DNA from: Lachnospiraceae bacterium
Lineage (GTDB): Bacteria; Bacillota; Clostridia; Lachnospirales; Lachnospiraceae
Direction: 5' to 3'
Assembly (NCBI GenBank): GCA_029054245.1
Contig: JAIDFQ010000042.1
Span: 297,194 to 361,193 of the forward strand
Length of the DNA stretch: 64,000 bases
Shown here in pieces: positions 43,398 through 52,684 of this stretch. The translations under genes were made by a program, and so were the position numbers. The stretch's first letter is position 1, and the number at the start of each line of letters is the position of its first letter. The notes beneath the pieces were generated by a model. That model ran no database searches. It had not been told where the DNA came from and was given only the letters and a program-made list of their open reading frames with translations.

Positions 43398-45863
43398 ATG
43401 ACCAGCAGAGAAGTTGCAAAGAAAGTTGTGGAGGAAGCGATTGTCCTGCTGAAAAATGAGGATGATCTGCTCCCTTTTTCCAAAGGACAGAAAATATCTT
43501 TTTTTGGAAGGGCACAGGTGGATACAATTTGTTCCGGGAACGGTTCAGGGGCTGCGCATAAATCAGAATGCAGGAATATACTTACGGAATGTGAGATGAG
43601 AAGAATCTGTGCGGAACCGGGGTTGAAGGAATATTACATGGATCGGATTGTGAAGGAAGAAGTGGCAAAAGAAGATGACTTTGACTGGGCGGAGATTGGA
43701 AAAGCAATCCATAGTGGAGCTATGTATGAAGTCTTTGGGAAATATCATGCGCCTGTAGAAGAAGATAGGATATCGGAAAAACAGATGGAAGCTGCGAGGC
43801 AGTACACGGATACAGCCATTTTGGTAATTGGAAGGAACTCAGGCGGAGAGGAGTGTGACAGGCATCTGCAGGGAGATTACTATCTCACAGATTCAGAAAA
43901 AATTCTTACGAAGCAGGTATGCAGAAATTTTAATAAGGTAGTTTTGATTTTAAATATCAATGGACTGATCGATTTATCATGGGTGGAGGAATATCGAAGC
44001 ATAAAAAGCATTTTATTTGCAGGAGTTTTGGGAGAAGAAGGAGCGGCAGCGTTAGCAGATGTCCTTGTAGGGAATGTCACCCCGTCTGGGAAACTGGCGT
44101 TTACTATTGCTAAGAGATACGAAGATTATCCAGCCGCCAGTCACTTTTCATGGGATAAAGAAAAGGAAGAAAATCTGCTCACTTATGAAAGTTATGGATT
44201 GAGTTCTGAAGAAAATGGCAGTACAGGGTATGCGAAAAGCCCGGTGACTGTTTACTGGGAAGATATCTATGCAGGATATCGATACTTTGACACATTTGAA
44301 AAGGAACCGCTATATGCGTTTGGCCATGGATTATCCTACACAGAATTTGAAGTGGAATGCCTTGGAGCAGTAAAAAAACAGGAGGGCATCGAGGTAAGGA
44401 TTTCTGCAAGGAATATAGGAAATAGAGTCGGCAAAGAAGTCTTACAATTATATCTGGCATCTGGCAGCAACCTATCCCGGCGGGCATGTCAGGAGCTGAA
44501 AGGATTTGAAAAGACCAGACTTTTGCATCCTGGGGAGAAAGAAGACTTTTGCTTTCTGATTCCGTGGAGGGAATGGACCTGCTATGATGATAAACAGGCG
44601 GCTTATGTGATATGGCAGGGGGATTACCATATTCTGATTGGCAATTCTTCGAGAAATATAAAGAATGTCGTGGCGGTGCAGGTTAAACAGAATATCTTGG
44701 TTTGGCAGTGTGCCAACCGGCTGGGCGTACAGGAATGTAACCGTGGAAAGCTTAAGTTTCTTACATATCCTATGGAGACAGAGAAAGAAAGATATGAGAA
44801 AAGCACGCCTGAGATTATAATAAATCCTGAAGATATGAGGGGGAATCATTTTGGCGGTATGTTGGGCTCTGCTTGCGACGAACTGGAGAACAAGGTCAGC
44901 AGATCAGACAAAGTAAGTCAATTATCGCTTCAGCAGCTTGCGGCGCTTTGCGTGGGATATGGTCCCGGTACGCCTTTTGCTGCATTCATAGGAGGCGATG
45001 AACCGGACACAATCTATACACAGGACGGAGAGCCCGTTACGACTAACAGCCATCCGGCAGGCTATAAGGGTTATGTTTCACCAGCGATTGAGGACAAAGG
45101 AATTTATTCTGTATTTTATAAAGATGGACCGGCAGGTATTGGTGAAATGGCATGGCCAACGGAAATGCTCATGGCGTGCGCATTCAATAAAAAAATATGG
45201 TATGAATTTGGAAATGCTGTGGGGGCAGAGTGCGAAAAGGAACAGGTGGATATCTGGCTGGCGCCTGCTGTGAATCTTCACAGGCATCCGCTGGGCGGAA
45301 GAAATTTTGAATATTTTTCGGAAGATCCCTATTTGACAGGAATCTGCGCCTGTGAGGTGACAAAGGGGGTACAGGAAAATCATCCGGTACTGGTCTGCCC
45401 GAAGCATTTTGCTGTCAATGAACAGGAAACGTTTCGCAGAGGGAACAGTGCAAAAGGCTATGATGCGGTTGACTCTATCATCAGCGAGCGGGCAGTGAGA
45501 GAACTGTATCTAAAACCATTTGAAATGCTTGTTAAGGAGGCAGGAATTGCTTGCCTTATGACTTCTTTTAACAAGATTAATGGTGTATTTACAGCAGGAA
45601 ATGCAGATCTTTGCACCTATATTCTGCGAGAAGAATGGGGATATCAGGGGGCGGTGGTAACTGACTGGGGTGATGTAGATGTAGTTGTCGACGGTGCGGA
45701 TGCTGTGGCGGCAGGCAATGACATCGTAATGCCCGGCGGGGTGCCGGTGATTATGCAGATTCTGCAGGGGTGCAAAGAAGGCAGGGTATCCAGAGATAAT
45801 CTGGTAAGCGCCGTTAGGCATTTGTTATACATGATAGAAAAAACAAATAATTATTGGCGATGA
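43398..45863 (+). CDS. GH3 glycoside hydrolase with permuted domain order
   Basis: The 821-residue protein is a GH3 enzyme whose usual second domain comes first: KNEDDLLPF and the GEECDR segment are in the N-terminal half. A fibronectin-III-like domain follows (YRYFDTFEKEPLYAFGHGLSYTEFE and after). The catalytic TIM barrel is last, with NLHRHPLGGRNFEYFSEDP, CPKHFAVNEQE and nucleophile D756 in VVTDWGD. The same inverted order is known from some ruminal Clostridia beta-glucosidases. The ATG at 43398 is chosen because AAGGAGG lies eight bases upstream. No signal peptide, so likely an intracellular beta-glycosidase of the same pathway. Confidence 0.92.
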   Translation: MTSREVAKKVVEEAIVLLKNEDDLLPFSKGQKISFFGRAQVDTICSGNGSGAAHKSECRNILTECEMRRICAEPGLKEYYMDRIVKEEVAKEDDFDWAEIGKAIHSGAMYEVFGKYHAPVEEDRISEKQMEAARQYTDTAILVIGRNSGGEECDRHLQGDYYLTDSEKILTKQVCRNFNKVVLILNINGLIDLSWVEEYRSIKSILFAGVLGEEGAAALADVLVGNVTPSGKLAFTIAKRYEDYPAASHFSWDKEKEENLLTYESYGLSSEENGSTGYAKSPVTVYWEDIYAGYRYFDTFEKEPLYAFGHGLSYTEFEVECLGAVKKQEGIEVRISARNIGNRVGKEVLQLYLASGSNLSRRACQELKGFEKTRLLHPGEKEDFCFLIPWREWTCYDDKQAAYVIWQGDYHILIGNSSRNIKNVVAVQVKQNILVWQCANRLGVQECNRGKLKFLTYPMETEKERYEKSTPEIIINPEDMRGNHFGGMLGSACDELENKVSRSDKVSQLSLQQLAALCVGYGPGTPFAAFIGGDEPDTIYTQDGEPVTTNSHPAGYKGYVSPAIEDKGIYSVFYKDGPAGIGEMAWPTEMLMACAFNKKIWYEFGNAVGAECEKEQVDIWLAPAVNLHRHPLGGRNFEYFSEDPYLTGICACEVTKGVQENHPVLVCPKHFAVNEQETFRRGNSAKGYDAVDSIISERAVRELYLKPFEMLVKEAGIACLMTSFNKINGVFTAGNADLCTYILREEWGYQGAVVTDWGDVDVVVDGADAVAAGNDIVMPGGVPVIMQILQGCKEGRVSRDNLVSAVRHLLYMIEKTNNYWR

Positions 45864-45879
45864 CAATAATCATTATGTG

Positions 45880-45931
45880 TTGATTAAAAAAATTTTCTGG
45901 TGTATAGTATACGTGGCTAAACAAATTTAGC
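45880..45931 (+). promoter_or_regulatory. LacI-gene promoter with operator O1
   Basis: TTGATT (45880-45885) and TATAGT (45903-45908) are 17 bases apart. The perfect palindrome GCTAAAcaaaTTTAGC (45916-45931) starts seven bases after the -10 box, where a repressor would block transcription. The same half-sites occur before the solute-binding gene at 47188, so the regulator probably represses itself. Confidence 0.85.
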
Positions 45932-45955
45932 AAAAAGGGTTCAGGAGAAAAAGGA

Positions 45956-47008
45956 ATGGCGACAATTTATGATATAGCAAATTTAGCAGGAGTTTCTTCT
46001 GCCACAGTTTCACTGATTATGAACGGCAGAGGAGATGATCTTAGAATCGCAAAAAAAACGCAAGAAAATGTCAGAGCAATCGCAAAGGAAATAGGCTATG
46101 TTCCCAATGTAAATGCGCGTAAGCTGTTGTCTAAGGAAAAAGAAAGTATACCGGAAATAGGCTTATTATGGTTTCGTAGTCAACACCCCGTGTTCTTAAA
46201 TACACTAGTAAATAAACTGAATGAGATGCAGAGCAATGGTCTTATAAATGATATGAATGTAATTATTTATCCATTTGAAAATAAGCATTTATCCAAGATG
46301 AAAAAAATTCTGTCTGGAAATAATGTGCATGGTTTTATTATTCCTTCCGGAGAGCCTGAGACGATTGACTTTTTAGAGAAATTAGATATTAAGGTTCCTG
46401 TAATAACGATTTACAGGAACTCCGGAAAGTACCATTCGGTGGATGTAAATAATCAGAAGAATGGGCAGATGGCATGTGAAATTTTTTTTAATAAAGGGCT
46501 AAAAAATGCAGCAGTAATTAAAAACCTTCATAAATCCCGTTTTTCGGATATTCGTGAATCTGCTTTCCTGAAACGATGCGAAGAAAAAAATATTAGTGTT
46601 ACAGAAATTTATGCTGATTTAGAGTTATGTGAATCAGTAACCGGAAGTTCTAGTGAATATCATCTGTATGGCAGAGCAGTAGCCCAAAAGGTAGTTGATA
46701 CGTGGAAGCAGAAAGGCAGTACTAAAATGGGGGTATTTGTGCAGAATGATGCAAGCGCAAGGGGATTAATCACACAACTGCGTCAAAATGGAATCAGGGT
46801 GCCGGAAGATGTGATGGTCGTTAGTTATGGATATAATAGTGAAGAAAATAAAGAAAGTAATGAGCTAACCATGATCACATATCCTGTCAATGAACTGGCG
46901 GAAAAAACATGGTTGCTCATGAAACGGATTATTCATGGGGATGATATGGGAATACAGCAGATTTATTGTGAATCAGATATATTTTATGGCAATAGTTGCC
47001 CACGGTAA
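45956..47008 (+). CDS. LacI-family transcriptional regulator
   Basis: The 350-residue protein has the LacI helix-turn-helix (MATIYDIANLAGVSSATVSL), hinge helix near residue 45-58 and a periplasmic-binding-like effector domain. The likely operator is GCTAAA-N4-TTTAGC, present once before its own gene and twice before the transport gene that follows. The inducer is unknown but should be a sugar or sugar derivative handled by the downstream operon. Confidence 0.94.
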   Translation: MATIYDIANLAGVSSATVSLIMNGRGDDLRIAKKTQENVRAIAKEIGYVPNVNARKLLSKEKESIPEIGLLWFRSQHPVFLNTLVNKLNEMQSNGLINDMNVIIYPFENKHLSKMKKILSGNNVHGFIIPSGEPETIDFLEKLDIKVPVITIYRNSGKYHSVDVNNQKNGQMACEIFFNKGLKNAAVIKNLHKSRFSDIRESAFLKRCEEKNISVTEIYADLELCESVTGSSSEYHLYGRAVAQKVVDTWKQKGSTKMGVFVQNDASARGLITQLRQNGIRVPEDVMVVSYGYNSEENKESNELTMITYPVNELAEKTWLLMKRIIHGDDMGIQQIYCESDIFYGNSCPR

Positions 47009-47065
47009 GAAATTATTACTAAATATGCAGAAGATAATTTGGTGGAAATATACACATAAAAACAG

Positions 47066-47165
47066 TTTACATCGAAGTAAAAAGGTGTTATGATTAAATC
47101 AAGCTAAATGGTTTTAGCAAAAGCCGTTTAGCATCTTTAATACCAAAAAGCTAAATGGTTTTAGC
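47066..47165 (+). promoter_or_regulatory. Transport operon promoter with two LacI-type operators
   Basis: TTTACA (47066-47071) and TATGAT (47089-47094) are 17 bases apart. Downstream lie two identical operators GCTAAAtggtTTTAGC at 47103-47118 and 47150-47165, plus a lone half-site GTTTAGC (47126-47132) between them. The full sites are 47 bp apart, permitting cooperative binding or roadblock repression. Confidence 0.88.
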
Positions 47166-47187
47166 AAAATAAAATGGAGGTAGCAGA

Positions 47188-48807
47188 ATGAAAAAGAAAC
47201 TATTGGCAGCAGTAATGGCAATCACGGTGTTATTCTCTTTTACAGCATGCGGTAACAATACAGCAGAGGGTAATAATACAGATTCATCAAGCAAAACGGA
47301 GAAAGAGGAAACGGTAAATGAGGAAGGGACAGCTGATCTTACAGAGGAAGATAATCAAAGGGGCGGCACTCTGATAATAGGATTTGAGGGACTTATTACC
47401 AATTTGGGGTATCCCGGACTTATTTCTGGCTCCAATGAAATGACAATTGTTTCTCCGGCAGTGGAAACTCTGTGCAGATATGATGATAAAGGTAATCTGT
47501 CTCCATGGCTTTGTGAGACATATGAGGCAAATGCCGATGAATTAACGCTTACAGTAACTTTAAAAAAAGGAATTAAATTTCAGGATGGTACAGATTTTAA
47601 CGCGGAAGCTGTCAAATGGAATTGGGAACAGTTTACGGCAACAGGTCGAAGCGAAATTGCTTCGATAGAGTCAATTGAATGTCTGGATGAATATACAGTG
47701 ATGGCACATTTATCTGTATGGAATAATTCCATTGCAGACAATGCACTTTATCAGGCAGGTTTTATGTTCTCCCCTTCTTATGCACAGGCAAACGGACAGG
47801 AAGCGGCAAATGCAAATCCTGTAGGAACGGGGCCGTACAGATTTGTTGAGTGGGATAAGGATATCAAGGTGGTGTATGAGGCATATGAGGATTACTGGAT
47901 AGAAGGCAGACCTTATATGGATGGAATAGAGTTTGATTTTTACTCGGATCTCAACACACTGGTAACGGCATACCAGTCCGGAGAAGTTGATCTTATGCCG
48001 GCAATGACGGGTGAATTGATTCAGATTATGGCTTCGACGGGAGAAGTATCGGAAGTTTCCGGCAGCTTAGTTGGCGGTGCAGGAATTAATTGTGTATTGT
48101 ATGGATGCAACGATGAAACTTCTCCGACAAGCAGCCTTGAGGTGAGACAAGCAATTGCACATGCGGTCAACTGGAAGGAATTATGCGGTGCAATTGGCGG
48201 AATGTATTATACAAATCAGTGGGCGATTCCTGGAACATGGTCCTATAATGAGGATGTAGTTGGCTACGACTATAATGTGGAAAAAGCAAAAGAATTATTG
48301 GTAAATGCAGGATATGAGAATGGAGCGGAAGTGAATTTGTACTGTGTTTCTGCATCTACCACCATAGCTACAATGATTCAGCAGTATCTGGCACAAGTAA
48401 ATATCACTGTAAATATAGAAACAATAGACCAGGCAAGAAGCGATGAAATGACCGGTATTGGCGGTGGTTGGGACGGGCTGATGCTTTCAACAGGCAGACT
48501 GGATCTTGAAACCGCATCTATCTATGAAAGAACCTTCACGGATGGAGGCGTCCGGTTTGTGGGAGGAACTTTGCACCCGGAAGAATTAGTTACAGCCATC
48601 GAAAATGCAAAATCCGCAACCACAGAGCAGGACAGGGCGGCATACTCACAGGAAGCGTCCAAGTATATTATTGATACTTATTGCATGATGTCTCCAATTG
48701 GCGGCACAACTTATGATTTGTATGAGAGAGACTATGTGCATGATTCTGGTTATCTGCGCACACATTTGGTTTTGTGGACTCCTGAGTCCTGCTGGTTGAG
48801 TAAATAG
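47188..48807 (+). CDS. Opp/Dpp-family (family 5) solute-binding lipoprotein
   Basis: The 539-residue protein has a lipoprotein signal with SFTAC (C21), an Asn/Glu-rich linker, and the family-5 binding fold: TLTVTLKKGIKFQDGTDFNAEAVKW and NPVGTGPYRFVEWDKD. Family 5 includes peptide receptors, but also receptors for oligosaccharides and glycosides. The LacI regulator and the carbohydrate esterases in the operon favour a glycan ligand. A TGGAGG site precedes the ATG. Confidence 0.93.
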   Translation: MKKKLLAAVMAITVLFSFTACGNNTAEGNNTDSSSKTEKEETVNEEGTADLTEEDNQRGGTLIIGFEGLITNLGYPGLISGSNEMTIVSPAVETLCRYDDKGNLSPWLCETYEANADELTLTVTLKKGIKFQDGTDFNAEAVKWNWEQFTATGRSEIASIESIECLDEYTVMAHLSVWNNSIADNALYQAGFMFSPSYAQANGQEAANANPVGTGPYRFVEWDKDIKVVYEAYEDYWIEGRPYMDGIEFDFYSDLNTLVTAYQSGEVDLMPAMTGELIQIMASTGEVSEVSGSLVGGAGINCVLYGCNDETSPTSSLEVRQAIAHAVNWKELCGAIGGMYYTNQWAIPGTWSYNEDVVGYDYNVEKAKELLVNAGYENGAEVNLYCVSASTTIATMIQQYLAQVNITVNIETIDQARSDEMTGIGGGWDGLMLSTGRLDLETASIYERTFTDGGVRFVGGTLHPEELVTAIENAKSATTEQDRAAYSQEASKYIIDTYCMMSPIGGTTYDLYERDYVHDSGYLRTHLVLWTPESCWLSK

Positions 48808-48822
48808 GGACATAAACGGGAA

Positions 48823-48880
48823 GGCGCCGCAGACAACACTTTATTGTTAGAAAAGCAGGCATAAGGTGGGCTGTGGCGCC
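48823..48880 (+). terminator. Hairpin after the solute-binding gene
   Basis: GGCGCCGCAG (48823-48832) pairs with CTGTGGCGCC (48871-48880) with one wobble, leaving a 38-base loop, followed by ATTTATAT. It may reduce read-through from the abundant receptor gene into the rest of the operon. Confidence 0.5.
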
Positions 48881-48931
48881 ATTTATATCAGCTGGGAATG
48901 ATTATTTGGAAAACGAAAGGATAGTTGTGAA

Positions 48932-49798
48932 ATGGCATATGCAGAAGTAAATGGAGTGAAACTATATTACGATGAGTTTGGAGTGGGGGATAAGGTTGTA
49001 ATTTGTGCTTCCAGCGGTGATTTTAAACATCCCAATATGGATATTTGGCCATATTATATGGCGAATTATGGATATCATTTGTATACGGTTACATTGCGCG
49101 GATCATGGAAGTCTACGCATGTAACAGAGGATTATGGGAAAGAATGGTATAATATCTGGGCAGACGATATTTATGAATTCAGCAAATATGTTGGGGTAGA
49201 AAAGTTCATATATATGGGCGTATCGCATGGGAGTGGGGTTGGATGGCATATCGCAGACCGACACCCGGAAGCATTGCAAGGATTTGTGGCAATTGTCTGC
49301 GGACCGCATTATCTGGATGGCGACATCAATGAATTACAGACGTCCTTTGCAAGGGAGCAGACAATCCGGGCAGCAGATGACCCGGAGCTGAAATTGAAGC
49401 TGATTAAGGATCAAGAGCCTGACTGGAGTACTATACCACCAGAGAGATTGGAAAGAGAAAAGCAGAGATATCAGGAACGCTATCAAGAATGGATGGAGAT
49501 GACGCCTGAGGAAATGCGAATTCGCCCAAGAATGGCATTTGCATGGATTTCTACGGAAGAAGAATTGGTAGAAAAGCTAAAAACCATAAAGGTTCCGACT
49601 CTGATGCTGGGGGCATGTCAGGATAATATTGTCTCACCAAAAGCAATGCTTAGGTCCGCTTGTTCCGTACCGAATGCTAAAACAATATTATGGCAGAGCG
49701 CAGACCATGGATTTGCAATGGGAGTTGACGAAATTGCAGAAGATGCGAAGGATGAAATTCTGTTATTCTTAAAAAAACTGGAAAAGAAACAAATGTGA
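48932..49798 (+). CDS. Alpha/beta hydrolase
   Basis: The 288-residue protein has the alpha/beta hydrolase fold, with nucleophile S98 in GVSHGSG (96-102), an acid in the ACQDN stretch near 230, and a histidine in SADHGFAMG near 266. It has no signal peptide. It lies between the receptor and permease genes of the LacI-controlled operon and probably removes an ester group from the imported compound; the substrate is inference. Confidence 0.85.
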   Translation: MAYAEVNGVKLYYDEFGVGDKVVICASSGDFKHPNMDIWPYYMANYGYHLYTVTLRGSWKSTHVTEDYGKEWYNIWADDIYEFSKYVGVEKFIYMGVSHGSGVGWHIADRHPEALQGFVAIVCGPHYLDGDINELQTSFAREQTIRAADDPELKLKLIKDQEPDWSTIPPERLEREKQRYQERYQEWMEMTPEEMRIRPRMAFAWISTEEELVEKLKTIKVPTLMLGACQDNIVSPKAMLRSACSVPNAKTILWQSADHGFAMGVDEIAEDAKDEILLFLKKLEKKQM

Positions 49799-49901
49799 AA
49801 GAAGGAATCGCAGATGGTGAAAGCTTGAAATTTCCTTTTCAACTACTTGTAAAAGTCTTATGACAGACTCAGACTGTAGCATGTATGCAGAGGATAGAAA
49901 T

Positions 49902-50867
49902 ATGAAAATAAATGTACAAATGACAATGGAAGAAATATTGTGCCTGCCACAAATTACAGCTTTTGGAGAGCTCATATTCGATCAGACTGATAAAGAAGGG
50001 CATTATATGACGCTAAAGGAACTACAAAAAAGAAATGATGGATTTGAAGCGGAAAGTGTGGCCTATGGGTTACAGCGGGTGATAGACCTGGTTGAAGCTG
50101 GGATATCGGTGGAGCATAGCTTCTGGAATCATGAGGAAATAGAAATAACACCGGATAAGAAAAAGACACGTTTGTTTTTTATGCCGGGTAAAGCAGGCAT
50201 GCCTTTCGTATTGATCTGCCCTGGAGGAGCGTATCAATGTGTCTGCACATTAAAAGAAGGATTTCCTACAGGAGCGAGGCTGAATGAGTTGGGGTATAAT
50301 GCCTTCATTCTTCATTATCGTGTAAAGGAGATAGGGCTTATGCCGCACCCGTTGGAGGATGTGGCAGCTGCATTAAAGTATATTTTTGCAAAGGCGGATG
50401 AATTTCAGATAAATAGTGGAAAGTATGCGGTTGCAGGTTTTTCGTCAGGGGGACATCTTGCTGCAGAGTGGGGAACAGATAATTGCGGGGCATTAAATTA
50501 CGGAATCTCTAAGCCGGAAATAGTTATTTTAGGATATCCTGCGTCGGATTTAACTGTTTTTGGAACACATGAAAAAATGATGTTAACGACAATGCTGGGA
50601 AAAAAGTATGAAAAAGCAGATATAAAAAAATATAATGTAAATGAGAATATTTCCACAGACTATCCAGCAACATACATCTTTCATTGTCAGGATGATCCTG
50701 TGATTCCGGTGATAACATCTTATAGGATGAAAGAAAAAATGGAGAATTTTAATTGCCCGTGTGTGTTCCGGGAGGTGCCCGGTGGAGGTCATGGATTCGG
50801 TTTGGGTGAACATACAGATGCAAAAGGCTGGCCGGAAGAAGCGATTGCATTTTGGGAAACTCTTTAG
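49902..50867 (+). CDS. Acetyl-esterase-like alpha/beta hydrolase
   Basis: The 321-residue protein has the oxyanion segment CPGGAY, nucleophile S181 in GFSSGGH, the acid in HCQDDPVIP and the histidine in GGGHGFG. This arrangement is typical of hormone-sensitive-lipase/xylan acetylesterase-like enzymes in plant-glycan loci. It seems cytoplasmic. The start at 49902 has GAGGA eight bases upstream; an in-frame ATG at 49860 has no ribosome site. Confidence 0.87.
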   Translation: MKINVQMTMEEILCLPQITAFGELIFDQTDKEGHYMTLKELQKRNDGFEAESVAYGLQRVIDLVEAGISVEHSFWNHEEIEITPDKKKTRLFFMPGKAGMPFVLICPGGAYQCVCTLKEGFPTGARLNELGYNAFILHYRVKEIGLMPHPLEDVAAALKYIFAKADEFQINSGKYAVAGFSSGGHLAAEWGTDNCGALNYGISKPEIVILGYPASDLTVFGTHEKMMLTTMLGKKYEKADIKKYNVNENISTDYPATYIFHCQDDPVIPVITSYRMKEKMENFNCPCVFREVPGGGHGFGLGEHTDAKGWPEEAIAFWETL

Positions 50868-50881
50868 AAAGGTGATTTGGG

Positions 50882-51826
50882 ATGGGAAGATATTTTGGAA
50901 AAAGAATAGGGCAGGCTGTAATTGTACTTTTTTTAATATCGTTGTTTACGTATTTATTAACATATTTGATGCCGGGGGATCCAGTATATGCAATGCTTGG
51001 CGGAGATATTACGCAGGAACAGTATGATATTGCATATGAACAGATGAATCTTGGAGCGCCTGTCTGGCTCCGGTATCTCACGTGGCTGGGGGGATTTCTA
51101 ACCGGAGACTGGGGAAACTCTTTTAAATATTCGCAGCCGGTAACGGAACTGATTGTTCGTAGGCTTCCGGTTACTATGTACTTGGGAATATGGTCTATTT
51201 TGATCAGCACCGTTGCAGGTATTGTGTTAGGTGTAGTGTGCGGAACTCACAGGGGAAAAGCAGCGGATTCCTTTGTAATCACATTGGCGAATCTGGGGGC
51301 AGTAATGCCTGCCTTCTGGCTGGCAATATTGGGAATGTATGTTTTCTCCCTAAAACTTGGATGGCTTCCAACGCATGGTTTTCAAATGCCCACAGAAGGT
51401 TTGGCAGCCAGCATAAAGATGTCGATTTTGCCGGTAGCCGCCTTAAGTGTCGGAAGCATTGGAAGTACTACTAGACAGATGCGATCCAGCATGCTGGATG
51501 TTATCCGGCAGGATTATATTCGGACAGCAAGAGCCAAAGGATTAAAAGAATCCAGGGTTATCTGGGGACATGCGCTTAGAAATGCAGTGCTTCCGGTGGT
51601 GACACTGACGGGCATGAGTTTCAGAACGATTGTCGCGGGAGCAGTTTCTATAGAGCAGGTATTCAATATAGCAGGAATGGGTTCTCTTCTGATAAACAGT
51701 ATTCTGAGTAAGGATGTTGCCGTTGTACAGGCTTGTATCATGATTATTGCCGTTGTCGTTGTCATTTCAAATCTTGTTGTAGATGTATGCTATGGAATTG
51801 TTGATCCGAGAATTCGGATAGAGTAG
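50882..51826 (+). CDS. Opp/Dpp-type ABC permease (DppB family)
   Basis: The 314-residue protein starts with the family's membrane segment and PGDPVYAMLGGDITQEQYD extracellular stretch. It ends with the cytoplasmic loop RQDYIRTARAKGLKESRVIWGHALRNA that contacts the ATPase. Six membrane helices are visible. It starts 14 bases after the esterase gene. Confidence 0.95.
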   Translation: MGRYFGKRIGQAVIVLFLISLFTYLLTYLMPGDPVYAMLGGDITQEQYDIAYEQMNLGAPVWLRYLTWLGGFLTGDWGNSFKYSQPVTELIVRRLPVTMYLGIWSILISTVAGIVLGVVCGTHRGKAADSFVITLANLGAVMPAFWLAILGMYVFSLKLGWLPTHGFQMPTEGLAASIKMSILPVAALSVGSIGSTTRQMRSSMLDVIRQDYIRTARAKGLKESRVIWGHALRNAVLPVVTLTGMSFRTIVAGAVSIEQVFNIAGMGSLLINSILSKDVAVVQACIMIIAVVVVISNLVVDVCYGIVDPRIRIE

Positions 51827-51838
51827 TGGAGGCGAAGC

Positions 51839-52675
51839 ATGAAGTCTTTTTTTAAAACATTATTTAAAAGAAAAATCGTTGTAATGGCAGCATTATTTGT
51901 TCTGCTCTTTATAATAACAGCTATTCTTGCGCCGATGATGACTCCTTATGATCCATATGTTGGTGATTTTGGGGATATTCTTGCAAAACCGTCCATGCAG
52001 CATTGGCTGGGAACAGACGAAGCAGGAAGGGATGTTTTGACCAGAATATTTTATGGGGCGAGAACGTCTCTTGTCATAGGTGTCATTTCCGTTCTAATTT
52101 CTGCTGTAATCGGTGTTTTACTTGGATTGATTTCGGCCTATTATGGAGGAATTATTAATGTCATTATTTCCAGAATAATTGACGTTCTGATGGCACTTCC
52201 ATCCCTGATGCTTGCGCTTGCACTTGGCATGGTCTTCGGGAGAGGGACGTTGAGTCTTATGATTATTCTTGGGGTTTCAACGATACCTACTTATACCAGA
52301 ATCATGAGTGCCCAGGTATTATCCATTAAGAATCAGGATTATATTTTGGCGGAAAAGGTCGTAGGGGCAGAAAACAAGAGAATTTTGTTTTCTCATATTC
52401 TTCCAAACTGCTTTTCCCCCATCCTGGTTGTGCTGACTACAAATATCGGAGGAACAATCCTGGCGGAATCTTCCCTTAGCTTTTTGGGAATGGGAATTAA
52501 TCCCCCTATGGCTTCCTGGGGAGCCATGGTAAGCGCCGGATGTTCCAAAATTCTGATAAATCCTGTTTATGGAATAGCACCGGGAATTTGCGTCTGTTTG
52601 TTGGTGTATGGATTTAATGTATTGGGAGACGGGCTGAGAGATGTATTAGATCCAAGACTTAGAGGAAGCATATAG
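51839..52675 (+). CDS. Opp/Dpp-type ABC permease (DppC family)
   Basis: The 278-residue protein has the DppC pattern: HWLGTDEAGRDVLTRIFYGARTSL, EKVVGAENKRILFSHILPN as the ATPase-contact loop, and SLSFLGMGINPPMASWG. It pairs with the preceding permease. Confidence 0.95.
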   Translation: MKSFFKTLFKRKIVVMAALFVLLFIITAILAPMMTPYDPYVGDFGDILAKPSMQHWLGTDEAGRDVLTRIFYGARTSLVIGVISVLISAVIGVLLGLISAYYGGIINVIISRIIDVLMALPSLMLALALGMVFGRGTLSLMIILGVSTIPTYTRIMSAQVLSIKNQDYILAEKVVGAENKRILFSHILPNCFSPILVVLTTNIGGTILAESSLSFLGMGINPPMASWGAMVSAGCSKILINPVYGIAPGICVCLLVYGFNVLGDGLRDVLDPRLRGSI

Positions 52676-52684
52676 GAGGATATC

